A stretch of 64,000 bases of DNA from Lolium rigidum (lineage: Eukaryota > Streptophyta > Magnoliopsida > Poales > Poaceae). Positions 60,787-64,000 of this stretch are shown in pieces. The position numbers and the translations under genes were made by a program. The notes beneath the pieces were generated by a model. The model was not told where the DNA came from, did not search any database, and saw only the letters and a program-made list of their open reading frames with translations. The first letter of the stretch is position 1, and each line of letters starts with the position of its first letter. The stretch spans positions 101,696,292-101,760,291 of the forward strand of contig NC_061510.1 of assembly GCF_022539505.1 (NCBI RefSeq), given 5' to 3'.

Positions 60787-61595
60787 ATGGCTGAACCTAA
60801 AATGACAGGCATGTCGACCACGACTAGTGCACGCAAGAGAAGGACCCACAGACGAGCCAGTATGTTCCGCTACATGCTCGTTATCTGATCTCTACATTGC
60901 ATAATACATGTTTGAATAGTTAATTGTTTTAACTATTTTTGCAATATTACCGTAATGCATTTTTAGTGAAGCGGTCATCATTAGAAGATAGTCGCCAAAG
61001 CGACTCTCGTGCAACATTATGATGTAAGTCCGCTTAGTACAAGTTTCATACATTGTCTTATTTATGCAACTTGTTATTATCTTATATCTACATTGCATAA
61101 TAAATGTTTGAATAGTTCACCGTTGTAACTATGTTTGCAATATTACTAGAATGCAGCTTGTAATGAAGAAGTCCTTAGTAGAAGATAGAGCGCAAAAAAG
61201 GTTCCGGGGTGAGCCTATGCAACGATATAATGTAAGTCTGCGCTTAGTACTTGTGACTATCTCATATCGACAATGCTTAATACATGTTTGCATAGTTCAT
61301 CGTTAACTCTTTTTGCATTATTATCGAATGCGGTTACGATGAAGCAATCTTCATCGAAGAGAGGCCCACAAAAAGTTCTGATCTTTCTTCGATGCATCCT
61401 CTCATAGCCAGTCAACCTAGACCATTCCTTTCATCAAACAGTAGAATATCTCAAGGTCGTACTTTATAAAAGACATGGTATTGCTGATTTAAGGTCTGTA
61501 GCTGATATGTTGACCAAGAGTACACAAGATTCAATCAAGGCGATTGCCAAATGTCAACGTGTTATTGATGATGCTAATAGAAGTCCTCAATGATT
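60787..61595 (+). pseudogene. Small multi-exon gene relic with triplicated exon
   Basis: A possible start MAEPKMTGMSTTTSARKRR lies at 60787, with donor at 60860. Then come three similar exon-intron units: exons 60967-61023 (KRSSLEDSRQSDSRA), 61157-61231 (MKKSLVEDRAQKRFRGE) and about 61333-61385 (MKQSSSKRGPQ), each preceded by a related intron (CTACATTGCATAATA...TTGAATAGTT...GCAATATTA) and, for the first two, followed by GTAAGTC. A last segment near 61430-61593 (YLKVVLYKRHGIADLRSVADMLTKST) ends in TGA. Probably part of the CACTA gene set; product unknown. Confidence 0.4.
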
Positions 61596-61734
61596 CTATG
61601 TATTTTTTTTATTTGGGCACATTAATTGCCTTGTAATTTTCCTAGTTATTTTATTTGTGTATGTAATTGTGTGTATCATTGATATCAGATTTTAGGCTCA
61701 TGAAATTTAATGCAAGTTGACTAGTCAAACAACC

Positions 61735-62392
61735 AGGGCCCTACAACAGATTGGGCCGGCCCATTAACAGTAGTGTGGGACCCACTTTCATTTTGGGCCG
61801 GCCCGTTAACACGATAGTTGGCCCACCTGCTTATTGGGCCAGCCCACTATCTTGTTGGGCCAGCCCACTTGCTATATGGTGGACCCCACATACTAAGCGG
61901 GCCTGTCGTTTAACAGGCAAGTGGGACCCACCTGTGTTTTGGCCCGGCCCACTATCTTGTTGGGCCGGCCCACTTGCTATATGATGGACCCCACATACTA
62001 AATGGGCCGGCCCTTTAACAGGAAAGTGGGACCCACCTGCATTTTTGGCCCGGCCCACTTTCTTGTTGGGCCAGCCCACTTGCTATATGGTGGACCCCAC
62101 ATACTAAATGGGCTGGCCCTTTAACAGAAAGTGGGACCCACTGCGTTTTTGGCCCGACCACTATCTTGTTGGGCCGGCCCACTTGCTATATGGTGGACCC
62201 CACATACTAAATGGGCCGGCCCTTTAACAGGAATGTGGGACCCACCTGTGTTTTTGGCCCGGCCCACTGGGTTGTTGGGCCAGCCCATTTGATCTATTGT
62301 GGACCCCACGTACAAAATGGGCCGGCCCGATAGCAGGAAAGTGGGACCCACATGCTAATTGGCCGGCCCAATAAATTTTTGGGCCGGCCCAC
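61735..62392 (+). repeat. 105-bp tandem array with GGGCCGGCCC
   Basis: Units centred on TGCTATATGGTGGACCCCACATA start at about 61870, 61974, 62081, 62183 and (variant) 62290, spacing 103-107. Each carries GGGCC(G/A)GCCC palindromes and GTGGGACCCAC. The array is truncated at 62393 by an LTR. Confidence 0.8.
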
Positions 62393-63646
62393 TGAAAGGA
62401 TCGTATGCCGCACCTAGAGGGGGGGGGGTGAATAGGTGCTAACCAATTTTTAGTTCTTTTTCAGTTTAGGCTTGACACAAAGGTAGATTCTCTAGATATG
62501 CAACTAAGTGAATTTACCTATATGACAAGATAAGCAACTAAGCAAGATATAGCTACACAATATAAGAGATAGAATAGGATAGAGGTAACCGAGAGTGGAG
62601 CACGCGATGACACGGAGATGATTCCCGTAGTTCCCTTCCTTTGCAAGAAGGTACGTCTACGTTTGGAGGAGTGTGGTTGCTACGAAAGCCAAACCAATGC
62701 AGCCACGAAGGCTTCACTCGGATCGCCCGTGAGCAACGCCACAAAGGCCTAGCCCACTTCCACTAAGGGATTTCCTCAAGGCGGAAACCGGGCCTTTACA
62801 AGGTTCTTGGGGCACACATCCACAACTGAATTGGAGGCTCCCAAATCCGTAACAATACAACAATCAACAACAACACATCAACACAAATCAACTAGGGAAC
62901 CAAATAGGAACACTAGCATGAGATCCCTCAAACAAATGAGGGGGAAATGAAAAACGCTTCGGTGAGGATGTAGATCGGTGGCTTCTCCTTCGAATCTCCA
63001 AAGATCAAGAGATTTGGTTGGGGGAGGAAGGAGATCTTGCAAATCTTGTGTTTCTTGAGGTGGCTCTAATGGAGGTGAAGCTTGCGTATTTCTTGTGCAA
63101 TGATTGAGCAAAGGGGGAAGGAAGAAGAAGAGGGGTATAAATACCCTCCCCAAAATCCAGCCGTTGAGCCTTCCGGGGGCCGGATAATCCGGCCTAAGTT
63201 AGGGCCGGATAATCCGCCCCCCGGATAATCCGGCCTCCCGGTACAAAACCAGGACAATGTCCGGCAACTGTCCGGCCCCTATCCGGACACGCATTTCTTC
63301 GGGTCCTTAGCCGTTTTCGAGGGGGCGGATATTCCGAAATATCCGGCCCGGATAATCCGGCCCCGGGACAAAACCAGGACAATATCCGGCAATTGTCCGG
63401 CCCCTATACCGAGCCGCATTTCCTCAAGTCCTTAGCCGAAATTCAGGGGCCGGATATTTTGGAAATATCCGGCCCGGATTATCCGGCCTCGGTGAGCTTT
63501 TTGTCGATACTTTTTGACAAAGATCGACCACATCCAACACACATACAGATGTATCTATATAATCCTTGTACCACTTAAACAAACATTAGTGTATCACATA
63601 CATTGACATCAAACACTCAAAACATAATATGAGAGATGTTCTTTCA
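62393..63646 (-). repeat. 3' LTR of a Copia-like retrotransposon (1254 bp)
   Basis: The edges are TGAAAGGATCG and GTTCTTTCA, a 6-bp terminal inverted repeat (TGAAAG/CTTTCA). On minus a polypurine tract CAAAAAGGGGAGAT (about 63647-63660) precedes the LTR, so this is a 3' LTR reading minus. CCGGATAATCCGG palindromes cluster at 63180-63490. The phrase CATCAAACACCAAAAAGGGG before the LTR is one I recall from grass Copia elements of the SIRE/Maximus type. Confidence 0.75.
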
Positions 63647-64000
63647 ATCTCCCCTTTTTGGTGTTTGATGACAATATACGGATTTGCAAGAGAATTACTA
63701 TAGAGACAAGCATGATGGCAAAAACATAGAGGCACTCCCCCTACATGTGTGCATATAAGTAATTTGCATTTGAATACAAATACACAACACATAGGAGCGA
63801 GGTGCCTCAACACAAGAGGTATCCATCATGAGCTCTCACAAGAGACATAAACATATATGAAGTTGAGATAGGATGCTAGAAATCATACCCATGTGTAGAT
63901 ATATGATACGGAGATATAGCATCACACATAATATAATAGCCTTGATCTCAACATATAGAAATCCGAAAACCATAACAATGTCTCACACCACATAGCACAT
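63647..64000 (-). mobile_element. Interior of the Copia-like element, continues out of the window
   Basis: AT-rich sequence next to the polypurine tract. No coding frame is seen in the 350 bases available. Confidence 0.6.

Larger units (their letters stand above)
55422..62392 (+). mobile_element. CACTA (En/Spm-type) transposon, left terminus and body, right end not seen
   Basis: CACTACAAGAAAAG at 55422-55435 is the canonical CACTA end and is followed by a GC-rich subterminal region. Two tandem arrays, a hAT insertion and a small multi-exon relic follow. No transposase domain is recognisable and the partner end is not in the window; a Copia LTR interrupts at 62393. That all of 55422-62392 is one element is an inference. 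Confidence 0.45.

Noticed and set aside
61735..62392. CRISPR-like array
   Set aside because: Units are 105 bp, diverged and without short unique spacers, in plant nuclear DNA.

Overview
The window is plant nuclear DNA from a large-genome grass, most likely a Pooideae cereal or forage grass. Reasons: LTR elements carrying the tRNA-Asp primer-site signature and terminal GATACGTC...GACGTATC sequence common in Triticeae/Poeae genomes, a Stowaway MITE, MULE, CACTA, hAT and Harbinger DNA transposons, and one intact intron-containing gene with a plant GDP-mannose pyrophosphorylase product. About four fifths is transposable-element sequence. Two 100-N runs (2955-3054, 41038-41137) split it into three contigs, called A, B and C here.

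Contig A (1-2954): interior and partial LTR of a non-autonomous tRNA-Asp-primed LTR element on the minus strand. Contig B (3055-41037): an LTR scrap, the 3' half of a Tat-type Gypsy element with an antisense extra gene and its 3' LTR (5380-6101), the tail of a MULE transposase, then a three-level nest of LTR elements with exact 5-bp target duplications at every level (E1 6367-26770 contains E2 8198-22091, which contains E3 11811-18884), then the MULE's second gene (plant mobile domain, broken) and its terminal repeat at about 30170. There follow a Stowaway MITE, a poly(A)-tailed retroposon with a 15-16 bp target duplication, a Harbinger transposase relic, and the one intact gene, GDP-mannose pyrophosphorylase (VTC1/CYT1 type; CDS 37200-38926, four coding exons, 361 residues, 5'-UTR intron).

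Contig C (41138-64000): another tRNA-Asp-primed element (EC) inserted in the 5' half of a Tat element (5' LTR 47794-48517, tRNA-Lys primer site, broken gag), itself inserted in the N-terminal part of a MULE transposase on the minus strand (48518-50197), with a MULE terminal repeat near 51000. After low-information sequence come an LTR scrap, a CACTA terminus (55422), a 135-bp tandem array invaded by a hAT element (8-bp target duplication), a small multi-exon relic with a triplicated exon, a 105-bp GGGCCGGCCC array, and a Copia-like LTR running off the end.

Main discovery: contigs B and C carry the two halves of one MULE and of the Tat element inside it, in opposite orientation. The Tat LTRs share the target duplication GAACC, the MULE ends share CAAAGTTCTG and become inverted repeats only if contig C is flipped, and the transposase frame continues across the Tat insertion. 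Either contig C is misplaced and inverted in the scaffold or there is a real inversion with breakpoints in the gaps. Second: repeat copies differ recurrently at CAG/CTG triplets (CAG read as CGAG or CGT), which looks like a base-calling artefact at methylated CHG sites.
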